Below, piece by piece: positions 1 through 9,109 of a stretch of DNA of 64,000 nucleotides (position 1 is the first letter of the stretch; each line of letters begins with the position of its first letter). Source of the DNA: Streptosporangium album (GTDB taxonomy: Bacteria; Actinomycetota; Actinomycetes; Streptosporangiales; Streptosporangiaceae); the NCBI RefSeq assembly GCF_014203795.1, contig NZ_JACHJU010000002.1, positions 1,199,729 through 1,263,728 of the forward strand. The letters are read 5' to 3'. The notes under the pieces were generated by a model that worked only from the letters and a program-made list of their open reading frames with translations, made no database searches and was not told the origin of the DNA. A program made the translations under genes and the position numbers.

Positions 1-873
1 ACCGACCGGCCTGTCCTGGTTTCCCCTTGCGGGGGGCCTCAGCTCGCGGTGGTCGACGCGTCGGACGGGCTGCTTCGCCTGCTGGGCCGCTACCGGTCGG
101 GCAGTGCGGCCGCGCTGCTGGAAGTCGACCGGGCGTGGCGTACGACCCGGGTCGTTGTCCCCGAGGCTGGGCCGGGCCGGAGCTGGCTGGACTGGGTGGC
201 CCGGCTGTTCTTCTCCTCCCGCATGCTCGCCGGAGGCTGGCGGCTGTTGCACGCGTCCGCGGTCGTGGTCGACGGTGCGGCGGTGCTGTTCATCGCCGGT
301 CAGGGAGGCGGTAAGTCGACGCTGGCGTACCGGGCGTGCGCGCAGTTCATGGCCGATGACCTGGTGATGGTCGGGCCGGGCGGGATCGTGGCGGGCTGGC
401 CGACGCGGGCCGCGCCCCCCGTGGGGCTGACCGCCCCGGAGGGGGCCGGGCCGGAGCGGGAGCAGTCGGTGGAGGGGACACGGCAGCGGGTCCTGTTCAC
501 CCCGCATGAGCACCGCGCCGTCTTGGGGTGCGCGCCGCCCACACCGCTGGGCGTCGTCGTGCACGTGACAGCCGACCTCGACCCGGGCGGTGCGGCGGGC
601 CGGGTGGCGTGGGCTACCCCGCTGGAGGCGGCCGAGGTGGACGCTGTGATGACGAGGGCGGCGGACGTTCCGGCGCAGCGGCTGTACTCCACCGACCTGC
701 TCGGCCTGACCGGCGGCCCGTCGCTGGTCCGCGTCGACCGGCCGGACCTCGGCTGGGACACGATGTTGGGCGGTGCTGCTGGCGCACGGCTGACCCTGGA
801 CGACCTGCGGGCACTGCCTCAGGCTCCGGTGTGGGAGGCGCTGTCGGTGTGGCTGCCGGGGGTGAAGCGGTGA
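1..873 (+). CDS. HprK-like P-loop kinase/ATPase, 5' end outside the window
   Basis: The frame is open from base 1; a GTG at 49 is only the first internal candidate start, so the gene probably begins upstream. Counted from 49, a Walker A motif (AGQGGGKST) lies near residues 83-91, preceded by a conserved His (LLHAS) near 68 and followed by an acidic pair (MADD) near 102. This is the layout of HPr kinase/phosphorylase-like proteins, which in actinobacteria often occur in peptide or sugar modification clusters. The stop (871-873) overlaps the next start as GTGA, so the two genes are translationally coupled. The substrate cannot be told; family assignment is fairly secure, function is not. Confidence 0.7.
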   Translation, partial: TDRPVLVSPCGGPQLAVVDASDGLLRLLGRYRSGSAAALLEVDRAWRTTRVVVPEAGPGRSWLDWVARLFFSSRMLAGGWRLLHASAVVVDGAAVLFIAGQGGGKSTLAYRACAQFMADDLVMVGPGGIVAGWPTRAAPPVGLTAPEGAGPEREQSVEGTRQRVLFTPHEHRAVLGCAPPTPLGVVVHVTADLDPGGAAGRVAWATPLEAAEVDAVMTRAADVPAQRLYSTDLLGLTGGPSLVRVDRPDLGWDTMLGGAAGARLTLDDLRALPQAPVWEALSVWLPGVKR

Positions 874-1524
874 CGGGGACTACAGCGGACACCCGGCGGA
901 TCGTGGCGGTGCGCAGCGCTGGCCGCGTCCTGGCGGTCGTCTCCGGCGACGGCCTGATCGCGGCGTGGCCGCAGGTCGCGCCGCATGTCCCCGGCGCCTG
1001 CGGCGACCCGCTGCAGGAGGGCGGTCATTCCACCGTTGCGGGGGTGGTCGTGCGGGACGACGCTGGAGGACCCGGCGGCTGCCGCCCGGGCGGTGTTCAC
1101 CGCCGTCCCGGACGCTGAGATCGACGCGCGGGCCGCGCAGACGCTGCGGGAACTGCACGACAGCGGGCTGGTGTGCGTGCTGGCGTGCGACACCCAGCGC
1201 CCGGAGAGTGTGCGCCGCCGTACGCTGCGGGACTCGGGCATCGCCGACTGCTTCGACGCTCTGGTGCTGTCCAGCACGGTGGGCGTCCGTAAACCTGCCG
1301 CGCGGTTCTACGCCGCCGTGATCGAAGCCGCTGGCCGCCCCGCGGCGGAGATCCTGTTCGTCGGGGACACCCCGGCGAAGGACGCCGTCGGCCCGCGCAC
1401 CCATGGTATGCGTGCCGCGCTGATCAGCGCTGAAGGCCGCCCGGCCGGGTTGGACCCGGCTATCGGTGTGATCTCCCACCTGGCTGAGCTGCCCGCCTAC
1501 CTGGAGGGCCTCCATGAGCGTTGA
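870..1524 (+). pseudogene. HAD-superfamily hydrolase-like gene with apparent +1 frameshift
   Basis: GTG at 870 overlaps the previous stop. The first about 63 codons read in one frame to about 1060, then coding continues in the next frame to 1524. Skipping one base near 1060 joins them into one protein. The distal part has HAD motif II (LACDT), the Lys region (VRKPAARFY) and motif III (FVGDTPAKD). Where motif I (DxDGT) is expected the sequence reads VVSGDGLI, so the nucleophilic Asp is not visible. Either the gene is decaying, the sequence has an error, or the protein is a non-catalytic relative. The end overlaps the next gene by 11 bp. Confidence 0.55.
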
Positions 1525-2422
1525 GGCTGCTCGCCCGCTGGCGTGCCGGTATGCGGGGCCGCGGATCCGCCTGACCGGCGGGCAAGCCCACCTGCAGCCC
1601 GCCTCAGCGGTCCCGGCGGGCATGTTGCGGGCACGGTTCAGCGTGCTCAGCCCCGGCACTGAGCGCCGCCACCTGCACGCCACCGAAGGCCCTGATGGTT
1701 CCCGCGACGCCGGCTACATGACGCTCGGCGGTGACCATTCCGCCGGGTGGGTGCTGGCTGCGGTTCCGCGCGGCGCGTCGTTCGACGTCTCCAGCGGCGG
1801 CACGGTCACCGCGCCGCCCGGCACCCGCGTGCAGGCGGCGGCGGTGGCGCGTTTCCAGCAGATGGCGGTCCTGGGTCTGGACCGGTTGCCTGTCCGCGCC
1901 TCGCTGGATGACGTCGTGGTGGTCGGCTCCGGGCCTGTCGCGTTGGGCTGCGCCCTGGAGTTGCGCCGCCGAGGCGCCTGCCGGGTGCGGGTGTTGACGT
2001 CCCGGCCGCAGGCGCCGATCAGCCTTGTACCCGGAGTGGAGTGCGTCACGACGGTGGAGCGGGGCAGCGCCGGCCTGGTCGTGGACGCGGTCGGCGCTCC
2101 GCGGCAAGCCGCGCGGCTCCTCACGCTGGGCGGCCTGCTCGGCCTGCTCGGCACACCCGACCCGGGGTCGGTCCTGCCGCCGCTGTCGCTGCACCGGGCC
2201 GGATGGACGGTCGTCGGCATACATGAGCTCATCGCGGTGGCGACCCCCCGATACCGGGACGCCTACACCGCGTCGGCGGCCTGGCTGAACCGCCTCGCCC
2301 CGGACCTGGTCGACGCCTGGTGCCGGATCGTGCCCGGTGAGCTCGCAACGGGCCTGTACGCGTGCCTGGGCGGGCCTCGCCCCGCCGAACCTGTTGTGAT
2401 CTTCTCGTGGGAGTCGTCGTGA
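1514..2422 (+). CDS. medium-chain dehydrogenase/reductase-like protein (zinc-free)
   Basis: A 302-residue protein whose middle holds a Rossmann motif (VVVVGSGPVALGCAL, near residue 137), followed by a NAD(P)-domain fold typical of Zn-alcohol dehydrogenase/threonine dehydrogenase relatives. The catalytic-zinc Cys/His set of true alcohol dehydrogenases is not seen, and the protein is shorter than the usual 340-350 residues. ATG 1514 lies inside the end of the HAD-like gene and the stop overlaps the next GTG as GTGA, so it belongs to the same operon. It probably oxidises or epimerises a sugar or cyclitol intermediate; this is inference from fold and neighbours. Confidence 0.6.
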   Translation: MSVEAARPLACRYAGPRIRLTGGQAHLQPASAVPAGMLRARFSVLSPGTERRHLHATEGPDGSRDAGYMTLGGDHSAGWVLAAVPRGASFDVSSGGTVTAPPGTRVQAAAVARFQQMAVLGLDRLPVRASLDDVVVVGSGPVALGCALELRRRGACRVRVLTSRPQAPISLVPGVECVTTVERGSAGLVVDAVGAPRQAARLLTLGGLLGLLGTPDPGSVLPPLSLHRAGWTVVGIHELIAVATPRYRDAYTASAAWLNRLAPDLVDAWCRIVPGELATGLYACLGGPRPAEPVVIFSWESS

Positions 2423-4108
2423 TCACCCCGATCGGTTTGTACAGCATCTCGGTGCGTGGCCTGGAGGTGCCGGGCCTGCTGGGCTGGGCCGCGTCGTACG
2501 GTGTGCCGTTCGTGCACCTGCGCGGCGGGCCTCGCGGCGTCGACCTGGCTGCCCAGTCCACGAAGGTCGTGTGGCAGTGGCGCAAAGCGGCTGTGGACAC
2601 GGGGGTGCCGATCACCGGGGTCACCGCGGACGCGGACCTCGCGGACCTGCTGACCGACGATGTCTCCGCCCGCGCCCGGGCAGCCCAGAAGGTGGTTCGC
2701 CTCGCTGAGTCCGCGGCTCTCCTCGGCGCCGAATGGGTGCGGCTGCTGGCCCGCACCCCTTTGACCGGGCGGGAACCGGCCGGCGCGGCACGTCTGCCCG
2801 TGCTGGCGAACAGCGCGGTGCCGCTGCTGGTGGAACTGCACCACCCAGGGTGGATGGAGCCGGACGCCTTCGTGCCGCTGGTCGAGTTGGTCGACGCCTG
2901 CCCGGCGGTGTGGCTGCTGGCTGATACGGCGCAGCTCGCCGCCGCCATCCCCGCAGGCTCCAGGGCCCCCGCCTGGTTGGGGTGCGTCCTCGACCAGGCC
3001 AAAGCGGTGCACCTGTCCGACACGGGCGCCGGACTGGACACGGCCGGGCATGCCCTGGTCGCCTCGCCGGCTGCCGCCCGGATCGACGCCGGGCAGCGCC
3101 TGGAGGTCGCCCTGGAGTGGACCGGAGCCGACCGTAGCCCGTCCGCGTGTCTGGCCCGCCCCACCCAACCGGGGGTGATCAACGTACACCGGCTGAAGCG
3201 CCTGTACCGGGGCCCGGACGGGGAACGCACGCTCACCGCCGCGAAAAACCTGGTGGAGCGGCTGGCAGGGTTGCGCGACGGCGGGTGGCGGATCGTGTGG
3301 ACGGTGCATAACCTGCTGCCCATCGATGGCGGGCCGCCCAGTAGCGCCGACTGGCATGCCGCGCTCGGCGTGCTCGGCGTGGCCGACACGGTCCTGACAC
3401 ACACCTGCTCCGACGCCGTCTACCTGTCCCGGCTGACGAAGGCGCCCGTCATCGTGGCCGGTTGGTCAGGGCTGAGCGCCCCCACCACCTTCGGCCCGGA
3501 GCCGGAGGCGGTGGGCGACCTGACCGGCTGGTTGCGCGCCGCGCCCTACACGGTGCTGGTCGTGGGGAACCTCACCGCCTACAAAGACCTGCCCGCCGTG
3601 GTGGGCGCGTTCACCGGCCACACCCGGCACGCACGGCTGCTGGTCGCCGGACCGTGCCGCGACGAAACGCTGGCCGCTGAACTCGAAGCCGCAGCGCAAC
3701 CGGGCGGCGGCAGGGCGCGGGTGTATCCGCACCGGATCCCGCCCGAGCACGTGTACGGTCTGTACCGGGCAGCCGATGCCGCGCTGTGCCCGTACCGGGT
3801 CGACGGGCCGTGGGAGTTCTTCACCCAGGTTCTGTACCCGGGCTCGGTCGGTACCGCGCTGGCGTTCGGCCCCCCCGGTCATCGCCCCGGACCTGCCCGC
3901 CATCGATGAGATGACCGCCGGGCACCCGGCGCTGCTCTACCCCGCCGGGGACGGCCCCGGCCAGGTGCTGGCCGTCGCCGAAGCCGTACCCCGGCCTCGC
4001 ACCCGCCGGGCGGCGGTGGATGGTGCAGCCCGCTGGCGGGCCATCGCTGCGACCTACCGGCGCATGTTCGACCAACTCACCGAAAGCAAGGAGACCCAAC
4101 GTGCCTGA
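2419..4108 (+). pseudogene. TIM-barrel sugar isomerase-like / GT4 glycosyltransferase fusion with frameshift at a C7 tract
   Basis: GTG 2419 overlaps the upstream stop (GTGA). The first about 240 residues look like a xylose-isomerase/AP-endonuclease-2 type TIM barrel (start MITPIGLYSISVRG; HHPGW and VHLSDTGAG loops). The rest resembles a GT4-type glycosyltransferase (WTVHNLLPIDGG; VVGNLTAYKDLP; PHRIPPEHVYGLYRAADAAL). The frame breaks at seven C at 3870-3876. Removing one C gives a continuous C-terminus (GPPVIAPDLPAIDEMTAG) ending at 4108. Such a fusion suggests a sugar is made or rearranged and then transferred by one polypeptide, though no characterised homologue is recognised. The C7 tract is a likely site for either a true mutation or a sequencing error. 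Confidence 0.6.
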
Positions 4109-5177
4109 CATCACAACCAACCGGTCGGCCGCCGAGCGGGGCGACCGGGTCGCCGCCATCCTGGCCGGCCGCTACGGGCTGACGGCGCGAACCATCGAGC
4201 AGCTGCCCATCGGGCAGGGCACCGTCAACTACCGGGCCGTCTGCGACGACGGGCAGGAGGCGTTCGTCAAGAACTACCCGGCCGGCACTGACCTGCAGGC
4301 CGAGGAGGCAGCCATCGCATTGTCGGCCCGCGCGGTGGAGGCGGGCATCCCCGGGCCGCAAGTGCTGCCCAACCAGGACGGGGACGTCATCGACGCCGGC
4401 ACTCCGCTGGCTGTGTCGGTGTGGGAGTGGAGGCCCGGCGGTGTCGTCACCCTGCTGTCGCAGCCCCAGCTCGCCGAGGCCGGTACCGAACTGGGCCGCA
4501 TCCACGCCCTGTTCGCCGGCCTGCCCGCGACCCCCCTGGCGCAGGAGTCAGCGACGCAGCGGTGGCGCGACATCGACGTGGAAGACCTCACCGCGACGAT
4601 CGACCAGCTCCTGGAGATCATCGCCGGGCGCATCAGCGCCGGTGCCGGTGCCGGTGACGCGTTCGACGTCGAGGCGCAGCGCACCCTGCTGGAGCGCCGC
4701 GACCAGCTGACCCTGGTTCCCGAACTGCTGGCCGGCCTGCCCGCGGAGCTGACCGTGCAGGTCCTGCACGGCGACTACTCCCCGGTGAACCTGCTCTTCA
4801 CGGGGGAGACCCTGTCGGCGGTGCTGGACTTCCGGCCCCCGGACCCGTTCCTGGTGGCCTATGACCTGGGCCGGATGGCGTTCTACCCCAACACGGTGAC
4901 CGGTGATGCGGACTGGCTCGGCGCCGCCGCCACCCTGATCCGCGCCTACCGGCAAGCGCACCCCGACGTCGCTGCCGTCGACGTGCGCGCCTGCGGGCGG
5001 GTCGCCCTGCTGCAGATGCTGAAAAGCCTGTACGGCGTCCGGCAGCACTACCTCAAGCCGGGCCTGTTCCAAGACGACCTGGACGAGTTCTGGCTGATAC
5101 GGCACCGCACCGTGTGCGTCCTGCTGGCCAAGCTCACCGCGACCGACACGCTGCTGACCGGGCTGGCCAACGCCTGA
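4101..5177 (+). CDS. APH-family small-molecule kinase
   Basis: Starts at GTG 4101 with an AAGGAG site at 4088-4093 and overlaps the previous stop by 8 bp; 358 residues. The aminoglycoside phosphotransferase fold is shown by the catalytic-loop motif HGDYSPVN (near residue 223) and the metal-binding Asp in VLDFRPPD (near 243), with an N-terminal nucleotide-loop region (GQGTVNYRAV) and a Lys in AFVKNY. Members phosphorylate hydroxyls of sugars, choline, homoserine or aminoglycosides. In this operon a sugar or cyclitol intermediate is the likely substrate rather than a drug, so resistance should not be assumed. It is the only full-length, lesion-free kinase of the cluster. Confidence 0.75.
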   Translation: MPDITTNRSAAERGDRVAAILAGRYGLTARTIEQLPIGQGTVNYRAVCDDGQEAFVKNYPAGTDLQAEEAAIALSARAVEAGIPGPQVLPNQDGDVIDAGTPLAVSVWEWRPGGVVTLLSQPQLAEAGTELGRIHALFAGLPATPLAQESATQRWRDIDVEDLTATIDQLLEIIAGRISAGAGAGDAFDVEAQRTLLERRDQLTLVPELLAGLPAELTVQVLHGDYSPVNLLFTGETLSAVLDFRPPDPFLVAYDLGRMAFYPNTVTGDADWLGAAATLIRAYRQAHPDVAAVDVRACGRVALLQMLKSLYGVRQHYLKPGLFQDDLDEFWLIRHRTVCVLLAKLTATDTLLTGLANA

Positions 5178-5244
5178 CCCGGCCGGCTCAACCACCCGCC
5201 CCCGACAACCCCCCGCCCCCCGACACTCTTCAAGGGAGATTCCC

Positions 5245-7117
5245 GTGACCGTGGACACCGTCCTCTCGCATACCCGTGCGCTGGCACCCCTACGCCCCGG
5301 AACGCCCCGACACCCTCAGCCACGTGCTGCCCGAGGAGTGTTCGGAGATCCTCCTCGACGTGTGGTCCGGCGGGGAGGAGGCCGCCGGGGACCTGCAGGC
5401 GTGGCTGCACGCGCGGATGCGCTGCTACGACTCGGCTGAGCTGGCGCAGATCACCGCGTCCATGCCGTTGCTGGCCCGCCACGCCACCCCGGACGGGCAC
5501 CTCGCCAGATGGGCGGTGATCTTCCGTGATCATTACGTGGAGAACAGCCTCGCCTTCCTCATGGCACTGCAGGAGGCAGGTGTCCCCCCGCAGTGGATCT
5601 ACGTCCCTGGCGAAGGGCGACCGCACCCGCAACCGTGACCGCGTCCACGCGACGCTGCTCGCCCAGGGGTGCGCCAGCGGACTGCTGGACAACACCACGA
5701 TCAACGCGCCCGAGACGTACGCCGACGACCTCGCCCATGCCATGGCCGGGGTGGACGCGTTCATCGACGCCGCCCACGAGGCCGAACGGCCCGTGCTGGT
5801 CATCGACGACGGCGGCCTGCTCGCCCTGATCGCCGCCGCTGAGGCCGGCTACCCCACCTACCGCGCCGCCGCTGACGCGCTGCAGGCGGTGCGGCCCTTC
5901 GTGGTGGTCGGCACCACCGGCAAGGACGCCCTCACCGCGGAGACGGTGCCGCTGCTGCCCGACGGTGTCGTGCTGGCCCCGTACGCCACCCGCGACTTCG
6001 CGCTCCTCGCATCCGATCCGGAGCTCGCCGACACGGTGGAGGAGATTCCCGGCGTCGGCCGCCGCTACCGCCTGCGGGGCGGCGCCCAGGTGACGATCCT
6101 CGGCGACGGCCGCTCCCTGAACCTGTTCGAGTCCGACGCCATCCCCAACCAGGGCTACGACGCCTACCGGGCCGGGACGCTCATCGCGGCGAAAGCCTTC
6201 TGCGCCCAAGCCGACACCACCCCGGCCGGTGTGCACGCCGACCTCGTCGACGACGTCATCGCCGCGTCCGGCCTGTACGACGACTACCACGACACCTACC
6301 TGGCCGCCGGTGTGCCCGCCCGGGCCGCCTCGACCGGACCCACGGGTCTGGCAGGCATGGCGGCGTGCGTGGTCGGATACGGCGCCGCCGGCCGCCTGCA
6401 CGCCCAGCTCCTCACCGACGCCGGCGCCCAGCTGACGATTCTGGACCCCAAGCACCAGGACCTGCCGAAGACGTACCGGAGTTTCCGCCACGGCGTCGAC
6501 GACCTGCCCGCAGCGGTCGCGGCCGGCATCGGACTGTGGTCGGTGTGCTGCCCCACCGCTGACCACCTGCCGGTACTGCAGTCGATTCTCACTCAGGACC
6601 CGGCCGAGCGGGTCCTGCTGGAGAAGCCCGCCTGTCAAGGGCATGAGATCGACGCGTTCACCCGCCTGCTCGATGAGCACCCGAACGCCCGCGTCATGAG
6701 CACCCGAACGCCCGCGTCATGATCACCGACCAGTATCGGCATGCCCGTGCCCTCACCGTCCACGCCGGCCGCACCCACGTCACCGTGCACCTCGCCCCAG
6801 TCACCACTGCGGGCGGGTGGCAGTTGGACCGCAACCACCACCGCATCACCGTCGAACACGACGGCCATGTCCTGCACGACGAGGTCATGGAGGACTCCCC
6901 GCTGCAGACGGCCATCTGCGCCGCCGCCAGCACCCTGACCGGCTCCCAGCCGCTGCCGCCGCTGGACCTGGGCCCGCTGCGGCGGATCACCGCGCTCGCC
7001 GAGAACCTGCACGCCCAACAGCCTGAACAGCCGCAGACGTTTTCGACCGGCGGTCTCGTCCCGGCGCAGCCTGCCGCTCCGACGGTCCGCGGCGGCGCCC
7101 GGATCGCAACCGGGTGA
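5245..7117 (+). pseudogene. two-domain NAD-dependent oxidoreductase (SAH-hydrolase-like + Gfo/Idh/MocA) with three lesions
   Basis: GTG 5245 follows a good AAGGGAG site (5230-5236). The protein is readable only after three corrections: an extra C near 5270 (HT|VRWHPYAPERPDT), an extra C near 5607 (WIYV|LAKGDRTRNRDR), and removal of one copy of a 23-bp tandem repeat at 6673-6718 (HPNARV|MITDQYRHAR). Its first about 350 residues resemble the NAD-binding part of S-adenosylhomocysteine-hydrolase-like proteins (VLVIDDGGLLALI). After a linker comes a Gfo/Idh/MocA domain (ACVVGYGAAGRLHAQLL; LLEKPACQG with the typical EKP). The reaction is unknown. Corrected, it is one gene of about 615 codons; as read it is broken. 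Confidence 0.6.
6673..6718 (+). repeat. 23-bp perfect tandem duplication inside a coding region
   Basis: Bases 6673-6695 are repeated exactly at 6696-6718. Because 23 is not a multiple of three, the second copy throws the downstream Gfo/Idh domain out of frame and creates a stop at 6720-6722. Deleting either copy restores a continuous protein. It looks like a recent slippage duplication. Confidence 0.9.
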
Positions 7118-7309
7118 GCGAACCACCCACCGGGACACTGTGAGTGGTCCGGCACCAGCACGGCCTCAACGGGCCCGGTCTCATGCCGTGTCAGCAAGCT
7201 GCGCGGACACTTCGCCGCTACGTTGCCTTCGTAGCCGGAGACATGACGCATGGCGGCCGGCTGACCGGCCGGAAGCCGGGGAGCCGGACCGCTTCTGCGT
7301 GGGCCGTGG

Positions 7310-8245
7310 TCACTCCCACAGGGGGAGTGGCTGACCGGCACCGTTCTTGACCGCGGCGGCGTAGAGCGCCTGTGCGGCGGTCACGTCCTGGATCGCGGTG
7401 CCCGTGGAGTCGTAGACCACGATCTCGTCGGCGTTCCTGCGGCCCGGCGTGGCGCCGAGCACGATCTCGCCGAGTTCGGCTCTGACCGGGGTCTCGGGGC
7501 GGTGGTGCAACTCGCCGACCTCGGCGCACTGATGGGTCACGTCGGTGATCAGGGCAGCGCCCGCCAGCAGGTCGTCGTGGAGTTCGCGTTTGGCGGGGGC
7601 ATCCGAGCCGACGGCTGCCACCAGGGTGCCCGGCTGTACGTCCCGCAGGCCCAGGTAGGGCTGAGTGGCGGGGGTCAGAGTGACGACGATGCCGGCCTGC
7701 CGCGCGGCCTCCGCGGGCGTCGTGGCGAGGTGCGCTCCGTGATCGGCCGCGAAACGTCCGGCTTTGGCCTGGTCGCGTCCCCATACGATGACCCGCTCGA
7801 TCGGGCGGACCGCGCGGATCGCCTCGATGTGGCTGGCGGCCTGAGCACCGGTGCCGAGTACGGCCAGCGTGGATGCATGGGGGAGCGCCAGATGGCGTAC
7901 GGCCACCGCGGTCGCCGCGGCCGTACGCAGCCGGGTGACCGTGGCCGATTCGAGGAACAGCAGTGGCTGGCCGTTCGAGCCGTCGAACAGGGCGATGACA
8001 CCGACGATGCTCGGCAGGCCCAGCGTGGCGGGCCGGTCGTAGAAGCAGGCGCCGATCTTGACGCCGACCACGCCGCCGAGCCCGCTGGCCTTGATGTGGA
8101 ACTCGCCGGGCGGGCTGTCCAGGTGCGCCAGGCGGCTGGGCAGGGTGTCGCCACGGGCGTAGGCGGCGAAGGCGTCCTCGATGAGGTCGATGTAGTCGGC
8201 CGGAGTGAGCAGCCGCTCGATGTCCGACTGTGTGATCATGAGCAT
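7310..8245 (-). CDS. ornithine cyclodeaminase / mu-crystallin family protein
   Basis: 311 residues, the usual length for the OCD/mu-crystallin family. The N-terminus (MITQSDIERLLTPADYIDLI) is typical, with FHIKASGL and the NAD-binding VLGTGAQAASH near residue 130, and VVAAVGSDAPAKREL further on. Known members are ornithine cyclodeaminase, alanine dehydrogenase and ketimine/pyrroline-2-carboxylate reductases, so the exact substrate is open. A second in-frame ATG two codons downstream (8239) is an equally good start. It faces the damaged operon and ends about 190 bp from it; those 190 bp hold no gene. It has no obvious operon partner. Confidence 0.75.
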   Translation of the reverse strand: MLMITQSDIERLLTPADYIDLIEDAFAAYARGDTLPSRLAHLDSPPGEFHIKASGLGGVVGVKIGACFYDRPATLGLPSIVGVIALFDGSNGQPLLFLESATVTRLRTAAATAVAVRHLALPHASTLAVLGTGAQAASHIEAIRAVRPIERVIVWGRDQAKAGRFAADHGAHLATTPAEAARQAGIVVTLTPATQPYLGLRDVQPGTLVAAVGSDAPAKRELHDDLLAGAALITDVTHQCAEVGELHHRPETPVRAELGEIVLGATPGRRNADEIVVYDSTGTAIQDVTAAQALYAAAVKNGAGQPLPLWE

Positions 8246-8389
8246 GCTCGAAGAGCTTTCCTAATTTTTCCTACTAAGTCCATGGGATGTGGGAAGGGAA
8301 ACGTGTCCTTGCCGGTGAGGTTCGATGGGAGCCGGAACCGCATGCCGCGCTGAAGGTGTGGTGGCCGGAGAAGGCGAGAGGATCGCTGA

Positions 8390-8497
8390 ATGGAGCAGCG
8401 GCAGGTGACGTTGATGGACGGGCCATGGGACGGGATGGCGTTCCTGGCGGCCGCTGAGGACGATGAGGGCGGCGCCTACATGAAAAGACACACCTAA
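8390..8497 (+). pseudogene. 5' fragment of a short actinobacterial protein cut off at an IS5-type end
   Basis: A short reading frame begins MEQRQVTLMDGPWDG, resembling the start of small actinobacterial hypothetical proteins, and stops after 35 codons at TAA 8495-8497. That stop sits at the left edge of the IS5-type element, so the rest of the gene has probably been displaced or deleted. No function can be given. Confidence 0.35.
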
Positions 8498-8534
8498 GAA
8501 GTCCTAACAGAATGAATTCTGTCGTGTACGCGTT

Positions 8535-8970
8535 GTGCGTTGTATGAGGAAGGGCGAACAACTGCCCTGGATCGTTTCGGACGAGCTGTGGGAGCGGATC
8601 GAGCCGTTGCTGCCGAAGGTGGGGCGCCGTTACCGGCACCCCGGGCGTAAGCGGCTCGATGACCGCAAGGCGCTGTGCGGGATCTTGTTCGTGCTCTACA
8701 CCGCGATCCCGTGGGAGTTCCTGCCACAGGAACTCGGGTTCGGTTCGGGCATGACGTGCTGGCGCCGGTTACGCGACTGGCACCAGGCCGGGGTCTGGGA
8801 CCGGCTGCACCAGATGTTGCTGGCCGAGTTGCACACCGCCGATCAGCTGGACTGGTCCAAGGCGGTGATCGACAGCTCCCGTGTGCGGGCGCTCAAGGGC
8901 GGCCCAAAACCGGTCCGAGCCCGGTCGACCGCGCCAATACGGGCTCGAAACACCACCTGATCACCGACGG
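8535..8970 (+). pseudogene. truncated IS5-family (IS427-like) transposase with -1 frameshift site
   Basis: The first frame starts near 8535 and reads as the N-terminal half of a two-frame IS5 transposase ([50 protein letters not shown]). A slippery heptamer C CCA AAA at 8903-8909 lies in the correct phase to shift into the -1 frame, which continues [19 protein letters not shown], the expected start of the second half with its DDE residues. The element is cut at about 8970, where sequence switches to an asparaginase fragment, so the transposase is inactive. Confidence 0.8.
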
Positions 8971-9093
8971 CGTCTGCCCGGCATGGAGAAGGTCGAGCAG
9001 ATACGCGGTCTCCTCGATGGTGTCGGTCCCCTGGGTGACCACGACGCCGTCCGCCCCGCAGGTGCGGACGGCGTCCGCGAGATAACCGTGGGC
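8970..9093 (-). pseudogene. internal fragment of an L-asparaginase gene
   Basis: On the minus strand about 40 codons read through the asparaginase signature ([20 protein letters not shown]), which includes the second active-site Thr-Asp pair of the bacterial asparaginase family. A stop precedes it upstream and the IS5-type transposase joins it downstream; the rest of the gene is absent. It is a scar from deletion next to the insertion element. Confidence 0.7.
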
Positions 9094-9109
9094 CGGAGCC
9101 TAACGCGGC

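Noticed and set aside
2229..3404. Long open frames of more than 370 codons on the minus strand over the TIM-barrel/glycosyltransferase gene
   Set aside because: They have shadow composition (Arg, Pro, Ser, Gly runs), no ribosome sites and no domain; the plus strand shows clear families.
4101..5177. APH gene as an aminoglycoside resistance gene
   Set aside because: The kinase motifs are shared with many sugar and metabolite kinases, and the gene is embedded in a biosynthetic-looking operon; resistance is not supported.
8903..8909. Frameshift in the IS5 transposase as a damage signal
   Set aside because: The heptamer is in the right phase for programmed -1 slippage and both halves are conserved; the real damage is the truncation at about 8970.
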